From Uliginosibacterium flavum (GTDB lineage Bacteria > Pseudomonadota > Gammaproteobacteria > Burkholderiales > Rhodocyclaceae), in contig NZ_JBEWZI010000003.1 in assembly GCF_040566545.1 (NCBI RefSeq), forward strand, positions 1 to 64,000: a stretch of 64,000 nucleotides of DNA, given 5' to 3'. The position numbers were made by a program, and so were the translations under genes. This document shows positions 9,369 through 17,039 of the stretch, in pieces (the first letter of the stretch is position 1; every line of letters starts with the position of its first letter). The notes beneath the pieces are model-generated. The model saw only the letters and a list, made by a program, of their open reading frames with translations. It ran no database searches and was not told the DNA's origin.

Positions 9369-9792
9369 CTGAGCACCGCGCCCCCATAAGGCGTCAAAAT
9401 ACCAAACCAAGTCCACTCAATATAGAGCTGTTTTTTTGATTACAGAGCCCTGTAAACACAGTGCTTTTTTAACCCCCTTTAACCCCCTTTAACCCCACCC
9501 CGAGGCGAGCGAGCCTCGCCATCCCGCAGCCATAAGCACGGGACAACCCTTCAACTCGCCTCACCATTGGGAAATGGAATAATTCCCACCCGTCGGATCG
9601 CTCGCCCGCCAGCCGTTCCAAGCCGGGGCGCTAGCTTCGCCACCCCGCCGCGTATCTCAGCCTGTTTCCCACAGTCCGCGGTATCCCTCGACAGCTGCCG
9701 TTATTGAACCCGACCTGCCGAGCGGCAAACACTCTAGGCGTCTGCCTCAAGGTATATCTCCACAGATGTCGAAAACTCGCCCCAAACAACAC
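9369..9792. other. Intergenic region after the array; no gene seen
   Basis: I see no credible coding frame. It holds a short tandem repeat of AACCCCCTTT (9471-9490 with a partial third copy to 9496), a small hairpin GGCGAG-CGAG-CCTCGCC near 9503-9522, and otherwise GC-rich sequence of unknown purpose. The last array spacer merges into it without a terminal repeat. Confidence 0.5.
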
Positions 9793-9825
9793 AATCTATG
9801 CATTAAATTTTTTAATGCATAGATT
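9793..9825 (-). terminator. 15-bp inverted repeat, probable terminator of the 9841-10107 gene
   Basis: Perfect arms 9793-9807 and 9811-9825 around loop TTT. It sits 15 bases past the stop of the minus-strand gene ending at 9841, and could also insulate that gene from array transcription. The arms are A/T-rich (ATGCATTAAA) and no separate T-run follows. Confidence 0.5.
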
Positions 9826-9840
9826 GGCGACTTAGCGTTT

Positions 9841-10107
9841 TCAACTCCCAGATGACCGATATTCGAACAGACATGCCTGAGGCTGTGGCGACCGCCTCCG
9901 CCATTCACGTAGTTCACTCAAGTCAATCACATCGGATGACAGAGGTATTGATATGTCACGGCGGGCTATTTCCCGAGCACGTTTCCGTTCCCGATAAGCT
10001 TTTTGTCGTGCAGAAGAATTGGCGTAAATTTTTGGGCGCCCGCGAGGCTTTGCTTCATTTATCACACCAAACATATCAATAGTTTTCGAGTCCGTTCGCT
10101 CTTTCAT
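9841..10107 (-). CDS. Small basic protein with GRPxxYxxxxxRQxAYRxRKR motif, putative DNA-binding regulator
   Basis: 88 residues from an ATG at 10107. After an acidic start the chain has PRGRPKIYANSSARQKAY and then RERKRAR, a dense basic segment that begins with an AT-hook-like GRP; the C-terminal half is a short helical region with SDVIDLSELREW. Small proteins with GRPxKYx5RxxAYRxRKR occur on plasmids and integrative elements, but I know no assigned function. The region upstream of its start is filled with copies of a 20-bp palindrome (10153-10809), so I infer that the protein may bind these sites and regulate itself. That is inference from location only. The A/T-rich composition differs from the chromosome part of the window. 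Confidence 0.5.
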   Translation of the reverse strand: MKERTDSKTIDMFGVINEAKPRGRPKIYANSSARQKAYRERKRAREIARRDISIPLSSDVIDLSELREWRRRSPQPQACLFEYRSSGS

Positions 10108-10152
10108 AGCCTTACCGATTCAATAAATTTTCTAACGCTTTTGGGGTGTACT

Positions 10153-10809
10153 TTTCGTAACATGTTACGAAAGCAGGGACTCCAATGAAACGCGTCATAA
10201 AAATCATAGGCTCCCTTTTAGCGTATAGCGCGGGAACTCAGAATCGTGCACAACTTGACTAAAAAAATGGTAGGTGGCGGTGAAATAGCTATCGTAACGC
10301 GTCACAACCATCCATGACAATTTCGTAACGCATTACGAAATTGTGGGCGCGGAAATATTGTTTTCGCAAGTAACGCTTCGGTTATTTCGTAACGCGTTAC
10401 GAAAGGATGGCTGTAATGGGATGCATTATGAAAACAACGGCGCCCCATTTTTTTGTATGGCGCAGCAATGCATAACCGCGTAAAAACTTGACTAAACAAT
10501 AGTGCGCGGTGATGAAATTGCCATCGTTACGCGTAACAATTACAAATAATTATTAATTAACGCGTTACGAAAGTAGGCACGCGGTGATGTTAATTTCGTA
10601 ATACGTTAAAAAAATAGAGGGCCAGATGAAACGCGTTATGAAAATCGGAGTCTCCAGTTTTTCGTGTAGTGCAGAAAATCATAGTCGTGTAATGAATGGC
10701 GCGAAACGATAAAAAATTATCGCGAAGCAACATAACCTCCAATGACGTTTTCGTAACGTATTAAGAAATCATGCGCTCTGAGATGCTTTTTTCGTAACTC
10801 GCTACGAAG
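10153..10809. repeat. Array of degenerate 20-bp palindromes, about three copies of a 210-230 bp unit
   Basis: The consensus palindrome is TTTCGTAACGCGTTACGAAA. Full or nearly full sites lie at 10153-10172 (perfect, centre CATG), 10321-10340, 10385-10404 (perfect), 10594-10613, 10749-10768 and 10790-10809. Half or core sites lie near 10189, 10291, 10422, 10526-10537 (GTTACGCGTAAC, perfect), 10555-10572 and 10630. Flanking words recur in the same order (AACTTGACTAAA at about 10253 and 10487; GCGGTGATG or similar after each), showing that about three units starting near 10153, 10385 and 10594 arose by duplication and then diverged. No coding frame is seen. It could be an operator cluster, a partition site or an iteron-like origin. 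Confidence 0.75.
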
Positions 10810-10889
10810 GGTGCGCCGATTGCGAAATCAACTCACTCGCGAGCACCAATCTGGTCGACTTAATCACCGCGCTGGCGGCGTCTGCGCAC

Positions 10890-11040
10890 TCAACTGAGTA
10901 TGCTGAGCAGCAGCTTTCGACCCTCAGCGGTCATCCAACCCTCGACGACCTCTGCTGCGGGTTTCAGATGTAGAGCGGACATACCCTGGGCGGGAATGTT
11001 GTCAAGCATCTGCGCCGCAATGTCGAATGATCGGTTGTGT
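10890..11040 (-). other. Short open frame downstream of the retron, possible gene remnant
   Basis: Below the retron gene the minus strand stays open to a TGA at 10890-10892, reading through FDIAAQMLDNIPAQGM and then EVVEGWMTAEGRKLLLSIL. It has no clear start and overlaps the end of the retron gene in another frame. The composition looks protein-like, so it may be the tail of a lost gene. I do not recognise it. Bases 10810-10889 hold nothing I can name. Confidence 0.2.
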
Positions 11041-11056
11041 GAATTCGTCGCGTCGC

Positions 11057-12772
11057 TTATGGAACGTGCTTCTTGATGTGCGCTTCAATCGCCATCTCTA
11101 TACGGGCCAGTATCGGATCGAACTTATCGAAATTAATCTTGGCGATATTGGGCCGCACTATCTTTGCTGCAAATTCAGCTTTACCGTACTCTTTGCTTCT
11201 ATCCAACGTTGTGTCGTCCCTATTGAACGGTTTTCCCTCAATCGTCATTGCGAGCAGGCCCGGCTCAAAAAAATCCTCGATCGAGCTTTTGTCGCCGGGC
11301 TTATCAATTGGGGTAAAAACGACATAAACATTTGCTGCAAGATGATAAAAATCATCCATCCCGGTAGCCGACGTTTTCTTTCCGCTGTACTCCTTTATCA
11401 GGCTATAAAAGACCTGACCGCCCGAGTCATTGTCTAGCAACACGATTAGTGGATTCGGATTTATAGGCGCCAGAGTCTTTTTGACTGACTTGATGTAATC
11501 GGTAATGAAGTGCCTAACCACTGAAGCCCCACCAGACAAATCCAAGATCCGTTGTGAAGTGTACGAGTAATTGAAGAATCTGACTTTGTATTCGGCTTTG
11601 CCCGCTGCATTTATAGACACCAAGTTTGGATGCGCTGTGGCAAGGCGTCGAATCGCACCGCGAAGGTAAACGCTATCGGTCTTTCCCTCGCACAGAATAA
11701 TGGGTTGCGAATTTGCCCAGAAGTCTCGGTACATAAGAAATCGCTTGTACACCTTGCCTATCGAGGACTGCTCCGCATTGAGTATTTCATTGTTCTTCCT
11801 GTGGCATAAATCGATCCAGTCAATAAAGCCGAACATGCCTTGAAGGTGGTTGATGCTGCCATCCATTTTCGTGGGCACAAGCGCCCCCAATGCATCAGTC
11901 GTCGTCTTGGTAATCTGGAACTTTCCATTTGTTACCAATTGGTGAGTCATTGCGCGAGTCAACCGCCGGTATTCTGGACGCGTATTTATGCGACGATTGA
12001 CAACAAGACCCGTCACTTCCTGACGTGAGTTGCGATACTGCATACGGGTTTTCTTAGGATTGAGCTGAAAGCCACTTTTCTCGATTATTTTGGAGAGTGC
12101 CGTACCTACATCCCAGGAATGATCAGCATTCGACAACGCTATCGCCGAAGGGAAGACGCGTTCGTTGGTTGAGAAGGTCAAATCATCTGCATAGCGCGAG
12201 TAGCTGCACCCATACTTATGCGCAAGCTGAACCAGTCGAATGTCGAGTATCTGACCTATCAAATTCGAGATAACTGGCGAGCACGGACTTCCCTGAGGAA
12301 GCCTCCCGTCATGACATGCAATTGCGGCAAGGATCTTCGCTGCGTTCTCCGTCAGGGCAAAGTCTTTGTTCTTTACAAAAAAACCATACACGCGCCCGAA
12401 GTTTATGGAGTCGAAGAAGTCCTTTATGTCGACGTTGAAAACAAAGCGCCTTCCTCGGTGAACCGAGGCATTCGTAACAATCGATGCGTTTTTACGAAAT
12501 CCGTGAGATATTGGCTTTTTAATATTCTTTTGATTATTGATCTCGTCCCAACAGCTTTGAAGACCATCAGACAATCGACTTTGAAGCAGTTTGAGTTCCG
12601 GACACGGCGCGGAGATATTCCGGACTCCGCCGGATTTTTTTGGCACAGTGAATGTTTTGTACTTGACCGGCATCTTATAGATGACGTACGAGAGCGACTT
12701 AGGTTTGTACCCAAGAAGGAATGCAACGTCATGGAGCGACTTTGTGCTCTTAAGGTTTGTTAAGAAGGACAT
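11057..12772 (-). CDS. Retron reverse transcriptase with C-terminal TOPRIM domain (Ec67/Eco2-like)
   Basis: 571 residues. Residues about 35-330 are a retron-type reverse transcriptase: DIKDFFDSI (about 115-123), LPQGSPCSPVISN (about 158-170), catalytic YADD (194-197) and the VTGLVVN element (253-259), whose VTG triplet is typical of retron enzymes. From about residue 355 a TOPRIM domain follows, with CEGKTD (361-366) supplying the glutamate and LLDNDSGG (445-452) supplying the DxD. Retron-Eco2 (Ec67) has the same RT-TOPRIM layout. In such retrons the RT makes msDNA from an adjacent ncRNA and the fused nuclease-like domain acts as toxic effector after phage interference. All catalytic residues appear present, so the protein looks functional. 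The start at 12772 overlaps no other gene; the msr-msd should be just upstream (12782-13005). Confidence 0.88.
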   Translation of the reverse strand: MSFLTNLKSTKSLHDVAFLLGYKPKSLSYVIYKMPVKYKTFTVPKKSGGVRNISAPCPELKLLQSRLSDGLQSCWDEINNQKNIKKPISHGFRKNASIVTNASVHRGRRFVFNVDIKDFFDSINFGRVYGFFVKNKDFALTENAAKILAAIACHDGRLPQGSPCSPVISNLIGQILDIRLVQLAHKYGCSYSRYADDLTFSTNERVFPSAIALSNADHSWDVGTALSKIIEKSGFQLNPKKTRMQYRNSRQEVTGLVVNRRINTRPEYRRLTRAMTHQLVTNGKFQITKTTTDALGALVPTKMDGSINHLQGMFGFIDWIDLCHRKNNEILNAEQSSIGKVYKRFLMYRDFWANSQPIILCEGKTDSVYLRGAIRRLATAHPNLVSINAAGKAEYKVRFFNYSYTSQRILDLSGGASVVRHFITDYIKSVKKTLAPINPNPLIVLLDNDSGGQVFYSLIKEYSGKKTSATGMDDFYHLAANVYVVFTPIDKPGDKSSIEDFFEPGLLAMTIEGKPFNRDDTTLDRSKEYGKAEFAAKIVRPNIAKINFDKFDPILARIEMAIEAHIKKHVP

Positions 12773-12781
12773 CTCTGTCGA

Positions 12782-13005
12782 GGGTGGGGCACGTTAGGCA
12801 CTCTTAAGCACTACTATGGGAACACATTGCTGCCCATTTTACGGATATCAGGAGGCAAAGCCCCTGACGTTGTTGTCACATGCCGCGAAGCAACGGCAAA
12901 AACTCTGCCCAACGGCCCCAGCGTGAGAATAGCAGGTTATTCAACACTTCAAGGATGCAAAACTCAAAGGCTTCTCACGTCATGGTTCGGAAGCCTTCCC
13001 ACCCA
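12782..13005 (-). ncRNA. Candidate retron msr-msd region
   Basis: Retron ncRNA normally lies directly upstream of the RT gene, and this stretch has no coding frame. On the minus strand it can fold into consecutive hairpins: GCCG/CGGC (about 12881-12896), TGAC-AACAAC-GTCA (about 12865-12878) and CAGG-GGC-TTT-GCC-TCCTG (about 12848-12865), the last similar in style to the Ec67 stem. A possible a1/a2 pair is GGGTGGG (about 12998-13004) with CCCACCC (about 12782-12788). That left element overlaps a duplicated alpA tail, so the match may be chance. The branching G and exact ends are not assigned. Confidence 0.35.
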
Positions 13006-13034
13006 GCTTTCCTGATCCGCAAAAAGGCGCAACT
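12948..13034 (-). pseudogene. Truncated copy of the alpA 3' end
   Basis: Bases 12963-13034 match 18915-18986 with a single difference, and a weaker match extends to 12948. In the intact copy this encodes the last 20 or so residues of the AlpA-like protein (LRLFADQESWVGRLPNHDA) and its stop. Here the frame keeps the tail with one A-to-V change, but nothing of the helix-turn-helix part precedes it. It is therefore a relic, and a 5,952-bp-spaced direct repeat with the intact gene. Confidence 0.8.
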
Positions 13035-13089
13035 TGCCCCCTCATTCTACTTGCGCTGAACGGCAGCGAGCTTTGTCTTCACTATCCTG

Positions 13090-13286
13090 CTAGCGCAATG
13101 ACATGAATCTGGCACCATAGAATGCCTGACGCAGATGCTGACAAAGTTGCTTTAGTACGCCCTGGTCCGACCCGCTGACAATCACTTGAAGCCCGTGGTG
13201 CTTATCAAACATCAGCGCATCGCGAGCCGCCTTCAGGGCGAACGTAATGTTCCTGCCAGATTCACACTCGGCTCATCGTCAGACAT
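13090..13286 (-). pseudogene. Possible frameshifted small gene after the DUF4258-like gene
   Basis: Five bases after the DUF4258-like stop there is an ATG at 13286 with GGAAG about 10 bases upstream. Its frame gives MSDDEPSVNLAGTLRSP and stops at 13233. A second frame of the same strand then runs open to a TAG at 13090-13092, through NITFALKAARDALMFDKHH, VIVSGSDQGVLKQLC and QAFYGARFMSLR. One missing or extra base near 13240-13260 would join them into about 65 residues. It may be a broken fifth member of the operon or the partner of the DUF4258-like protein; it may also be chance. Confidence 0.3.
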
Positions 13287-13292
13287 CAATTT

Positions 13293-13577
13293 CTACTTCC
13301 AGTCTCTTTTGATTCGGTCGCACCGTGGGGCTACGGTGACAACCGAGCGGTCGGCGGCAAGTACAACGTAAATATTAAGATGCTGCTCGAGCATCCCATA
13401 TAACTTTCCCGCGTACTCTTTAAAACGACGACGCGAGGTTTTGTCGAAGTAGTATTTAAAACTACCGTTCCCCGCTGGCTCACCATGACCAAAATCGACC
13501 AGCCAATCTACTAGCATTTTGGGGATAGATCTCTGTTGCATGCGCTGTATCGCATGCTCGGTCAGCTTCAAGCTCAT
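13293..13577 (-). CDS. DUF4258-like small protein, last intact gene of the radical SAM operon
   Basis: 94 residues from ATG 13577, which overlaps the stop of the kinase gene as ATGA; the upstream in-frame ATG at 13595 is less likely because it removes this coupling. The pattern LTEHAIQRMQQRSIP at the N-terminus and the C-terminal VVLAADRSVVTVAPRCDRIK resemble DUF4258 proteins, a small fold related to RelE/BrnT-type toxins. The family often sits in toxin-antitoxin-like or regulatory contexts, but its activity is mostly unknown. The basic residues RRRFKEYAGK suggest nucleic-acid contact. It is the end of a four-gene coupled cluster, with a possible broken small frame five bases downstream. Confidence 0.6.
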   Translation of the reverse strand: MSLKLTEHAIQRMQQRSIPKMLVDWLVDFGHGEPAGNGSFKYYFDKTSRRRFKEYAGKLYGMLEQHLNIYVVLAADRSVVTVAPRCDRIKRDWK

Positions 13578-14188
13578 GACACTCCTCTCTGCCAATGCAC
13601 GGCATATGCAGCAATGGTGTGTACAACTTCGTCAATACTGGCTTGCGCGGTATCGAGGCGTAGCCACTTACCCACTACAGGCATGGAACTGCGTCCTCCA
13701 TATGCCTTTCTAAGCATCGAATCTGCACTTGGGCTAAGTGTTTCGTTATCAGCAGTAGAGCAACCACGAGCAGCCGTGCGCTCCCGTCTGACTTCCAATG
13801 GAGCTTCCAGATATATAGTTATGTCTGCATGGATTAGCTCGGTCTCCATCGCGTAATCCAAATTCAGCTGAGAACCACGAAATTCTGCATAGGCTTGTGT
13901 AGAAAGGAAATATCGATCCAGAATCACGGATTTACCCTCAGCTAGGCAGATCCTCACCTCATCAGACGCCGCTTTAACGGTCGCCAGATAAAATAAGTGG
14001 ACTGCTTCCTGGCTACCCTTGAAACTGGCTATAATTTCTTCACGATGTTTTCGCAATGTTTCACATGGGGTTGTCATGTAGCGCGCTCCAAGCAAATCGG
14101 CTGTTCGTTTCGCGCAGCTGCTTTTCCCAGTTCCATCCAGGCCTTCGAACACCAGAAATATCGGTTTTTTATGCACAAAGAGCATCAC
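13574..14188 (-). CDS. Thymidylate-kinase-like nucleoside monophosphate kinase
   Basis: 204 residues, near the usual length for thymidylate kinase. The P-loop GLDGTGKSS (about 16-24) follows a first beta strand FLVFE, and LDRYFLSTQAY matches the DRY motif that binds the phosphoryl acceptor. Near YLEAPLEVRRERTAARG is a lid-like arginine-rich helix. By family the reaction is ATP-dependent phosphorylation of dTMP or a related nucleotide. It lies inside a coupled operon with a radical SAM enzyme and an HTH protein, with ATGA overlaps on both sides. I therefore infer a specialised kinase acting on the radical SAM product or substrate rather than the housekeeping enzyme. The pairing recalls eukaryotic viperin with its kinase CMPK2, but the radical SAM protein here is not a viperin. 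Confidence 0.8.
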   Translation of the reverse strand: MMLFVHKKPIFLVFEGLDGTGKSSCAKRTADLLGARYMTTPCETLRKHREEIIASFKGSQEAVHLFYLATVKAASDEVRICLAEGKSVILDRYFLSTQAYAEFRGSQLNLDYAMETELIHADITIYLEAPLEVRRERTAARGCSTADNETLSPSADSMLRKAYGGRSSMPVVGKWLRLDTAQASIDEVVHTIAAYAVHWQRGVS

Positions 14189-15531
14189 ACCCTCCCTAGT
14201 GCGCGAAACATAGATAACGAATCGTTGGTCAATTGATTACTCATAAAAAAATCCAGATCATTTGACTTTTTAGAAAGCACTCTTTCGCTATCAGACAACG
14301 CATTCGCAATCCGATCCATTTTCTCCCACTCCTGAATACTGAAACTGCTAGAGCTATTTACTACCGGCAATAAGCCATCCCGAACAGATAACAACCAGTT
14401 TGCTCGAGTCCGATCAAGTTCGGTGCCTCGTAAAAGCAGCAATGGAAAAGCCTTGATGACGGGCACTCCAATGCCTAGGCACCAGTCAACAGATTGTTTG
14501 AACGATTCTAAAGTCTGCTCGGGCAACCCGTAAATCAACGAAACCTCGTGCTTGATACCGCGTACTTGGACATTACGCAGAACAGATTCCACTTTTTGCA
14601 TATTGTTCGGCCTCCCGATAGCCATGTATTCACGCTTGTGGATCGACTGCAAACCAAATTCCAAGCACGCCTCAAGCTCCTCGGCCATCTGAAGGAATTC
14701 GTCATCTACCATTTCAGCCCTGCACTGAAGGGATAGCTCACCTTTGTATCCGTGCCGTATGAGCAGCTCCAGAACGCGCTTTGCATGCACGAGATTTCCG
14801 TTGAAAATGGGGTCCAAAACTGAAATTCGCTTAACCCCTTTGCTGCAAAATAGGGCTATCTCTTGGTCGATCCGTGACTCAGCTAGTGCGGCAATAGGCA
14901 TACGAAAATCCGGCTGCTTGTGCTGACAAAACGAACAATGAAAACGACAGCCTCGCTGAGTTTCCCAACGTATAGATGACTGCGTGCCGAAGGGAATGAG
15001 CCCGTTCAACCAAGGCGAAGGTAGAGAGTGAGAGTTACATTCGGCTTGCTCACAACGGTCATCAGTGCCCGCGTAATGAACACCATGAATCTCTGGAGAA
15101 CCCGCTTGTCTTGCCAAATCACATAACGCACTCTCGGCCTGACCCCGAATGAAAACGTCTGCTTCCGGATAAATGGCTTCAAGTCCCTCGCCTGCGTATG
15201 AGATTTGTGGGCCACCCAGAATGATTCGTCCATTGAAGCCGGCGCCGCGCAACGCAGTCAGCAATACTTTGGTTTGCTCGTCATTCCATACAAAAGCGCC
15301 GATTGCTACATCAATTTGTTCAAATGAGAGTTGAGCCGCCAACTCAATGATCTGGTGAACTATTTTTTCACGCGGGAATGGCATTCCCTCACAGACAGCG
15401 CATACGATCTGATGAATTTCGACTTCATGTCCACATTGTAGTGCGGCGAGTAGTGATGCATGCCCAAGAGGAGTTGGCACGTATTCGTCGCTTGAAAATG
15501 GGAGCGCAATAAGAACTATATGACGCTTCAT
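14185..15531 (-). CDS. B12-type radical SAM enzyme
   Basis: 448 residues from ATG 15531, chosen because it overlaps the upstream stop as ATGA. Residues about 1-140 form a Rossmann-like B12-binding-type domain (VLIALPFSSDEYVPTPLGHA, then GRIILGGPQISYAGEGLEA), though I do not see the DxHxxG cobalamin ligand motif. The radical SAM barrel begins near CRFHCSFC (about 195-202), the CX3CX2C cluster site, followed by RISVLDPIFNGN and LIYGLPEQTLESF. By family it would cleave S-adenosylmethionine to start radical chemistry on an unknown substrate. Neighbours are an XRE-type protein upstream and a TMP-kinase-like protein downstream, which points to a nucleotide or nucleotide-derived product. The substrate is unassigned. 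Confidence 0.8.
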   Translation of the reverse strand: MKRHIVLIALPFSSDEYVPTPLGHASLLAALQCGHEVEIHQIVCAVCEGMPFPREKIVHQIIELAAQLSFEQIDVAIGAFVWNDEQTKVLLTALRGAGFNGRIILGGPQISYAGEGLEAIYPEADVFIRGQAESALCDLARQAGSPEIHGVHYAGTDDRCEQAECNSHSLPSPWLNGLIPFGTQSSIRWETQRGCRFHCSFCQHKQPDFRMPIAALAESRIDQEIALFCSKGVKRISVLDPIFNGNLVHAKRVLELLIRHGYKGELSLQCRAEMVDDEFLQMAEELEACLEFGLQSIHKREYMAIGRPNNMQKVESVLRNVQVRGIKHEVSLIYGLPEQTLESFKQSVDWCLGIGVPVIKAFPLLLLRGTELDRTRANWLLSVRDGLLPVVNSSSSFSIQEWEKMDRIANALSDSERVLSKKSNDLDFFMSNQLTNDSLSMFRALGRV

Positions 15532-16985
15532 TTTGCGCCACCAATTGACTGGGCCTGCTCGATGCCGTCGCACTCCTCATTTTTGTGATTAGGCTCGCTG
15601 ATCCATTGAGATACTTCCTCACGAAGTTTGATTACATCTGCCTCTGGCCATGGCGCATGACGAGAACTGCCATCTGGAAGCTCCTCCATTAACGCTATTA
15701 GATAGTGGTCAGGATCGAGAGATCTGTCGTCTTCAAACACAGCTATGGAAATACGGAACAGCGACGGCAGAGGATGTGAGTAATCGAGAACTCCTCCACC
15801 AGGAAACTCTTGGGTGAGAATGAGCGTTTGCCTGTCGTCGACGCTGCAACCGGTCACTTCCCATCGGCCTTCAGAAGAGCTTTTTAGAAGAGAGCGCAAA
15901 TATGACTTGAGTTGGCCCGTCAATGCATCTGGAGTTCCAGGGTGATGATTTTCGTTAAGGTCCGAATTTTGTGATGCCTCGTCAAAACCCCCATGGAAAA
16001 CCACTCGATCAGCATCAAAGTCTGCGCCCTGTTTCCTTTTTGTAACAACAAAGCTTAGCCGGCAAACGTCCTCAGGCACCCTGATGTTTTCAAAATCAGT
16101 AACTTCCCTTACGCTCGAATAAGCAAATTTACTTAGTTCCCTCCCCAAGGATTCGTTGTCTTTCGGAGAGGTCGTCAACCACCGCACCCCTTTGTTGTCA
16201 TTTGGCTCGCAACGAACAAAATCAAAGCCCCACGATCGATCATCATCACGCGAATCGATAATTTTAATGTGATGCCAGAACTCATCCCGTGAGAGTTGAA
16301 TAGCCATATTTGAGTTTGCGCGTTGATTGCTAACAGCCCAATTCCACACGTCTTGTATGAAGCAGATTAACGCAGAGGTTCCTGTAAGGACTAATGGCGT
16401 TTTCGGAACATCCTTTATGTATCGAATTCCATGAATTACAACCCACCAATTGCCTTGTACGTAGGCTGGTGCGAACAACTCAGCTTCCGATAAATTCGTC
16501 AAGCATTTCAGCCGACTCATTTCTGCGGAATCTCGAGCCCACTGGGCGGACTCAATCCGCTCCGCGGTCTGTTTAGAAAAACTCGTAAGGAGTTGCTCAC
16601 GGCTAAGTGGACCTGGCCCCATGTAAATACGGTTACACCAGTACGCGTGATCATTGAATGCCTGATTGAGGACTTCATTCGAGCCTTCATCCAAAAGACT
16701 CAATATTCGATCCTTAACCCGTTCCAGCGTGTTAATAGGTGCCCCCTGAAGTTCTTCTACGGACACACCAAAATATGTTGCCAATGCTTGCGCCATCTTT
16801 TGGCTGGTTTGCCCTGTCCGCTCAATTTTTTGGTAAGTAGATGTCGCGGAGGCAGCGCTGTCGTCTGAGGCCAATTTGTGGAAATACGTGCGCAGGTAAA
16901 GGCCAACCTCCTTCTGTGTTTTGCGCGATTTGCGTCGGAGACCTTGCAAAACTTCCTGGTCAATCTTGAATTTTGGCCTTGCCAT
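15528..16985 (-). CDS. XRE-type helix-turn-helix protein with a large uncharacterised C-terminal region
   Basis: 485 residues from ATG 16985, which has an excellent ribosome site (GGAGGTG) 6 bases upstream. Residues about 10-80 are an XRE/Cro fold: LRRKSRKTQKEVGLYL, then STYQKIERTGQTSQKMAQAL and a YFGVSVEEL end. The remaining 400 residues match no family I recognise. They include a WWVVIHGIRYIKDVPKTP segment, a tryptophan-rich patch (WNWAVSNQ, WHHIK) and a polar acidic C-terminus. Such long regulator-like proteins can sense a signal and control their own operon. It is the first gene of a four-gene minus-strand cluster and its stop overlaps the radical SAM start. The function beyond DNA binding is unknown. 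Confidence 0.65.
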   Translation of the reverse strand: MARPKFKIDQEVLQGLRRKSRKTQKEVGLYLRTYFHKLASDDSAASATSTYQKIERTGQTSQKMAQALATYFGVSVEELQGAPINTLERVKDRILSLLDEGSNEVLNQAFNDHAYWCNRIYMGPGPLSREQLLTSFSKQTAERIESAQWARDSAEMSRLKCLTNLSEAELFAPAYVQGNWWVVIHGIRYIKDVPKTPLVLTGTSALICFIQDVWNWAVSNQRANSNMAIQLSRDEFWHHIKIIDSRDDDRSWGFDFVRCEPNDNKGVRWLTTSPKDNESLGRELSKFAYSSVREVTDFENIRVPEDVCRLSFVVTKRKQGADFDADRVVFHGGFDEASQNSDLNENHHPGTPDALTGQLKSYLRSLLKSSSEGRWEVTGCSVDDRQTLILTQEFPGGGVLDYSHPLPSLFRISIAVFEDDRSLDPDHYLIALMEELPDGSSRHAPWPEADVIKLREEVSQWISEPNHKNEECDGIEQAQSIGGAK

Positions 16986-17039
16986 CAGTAGCACCTCCAT
17001 TGGGATGTGCCCATTATCGCCATTCAAAAAGATGTATCA

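Noticed and set aside
7750..9397. Long minus-strand frames across the CRISPR array that encode repeated STKPGHSTGTP-like peptides
   Set aside because: They arise only because the 36-bp repeat lacks stops in these frames; the repeat-spacer structure explains them fully.
10153..10809. A second CRISPR array or integron attC array
   Set aside because: The sites are palindromes at irregular spacing with conserved flanks, not constant repeats with unique spacers, and no GTTRRRY/RYYYAAC pairing or cassette genes are present.
14185..15531. Prokaryotic viperin
   Set aside because: Viperins are shorter and lack a B12-binding-type N-terminal domain; the CRFHCSFC site and overall layout fit B12-type radical SAM enzymes better. 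Only the pairing with a nucleotide kinase is similar.
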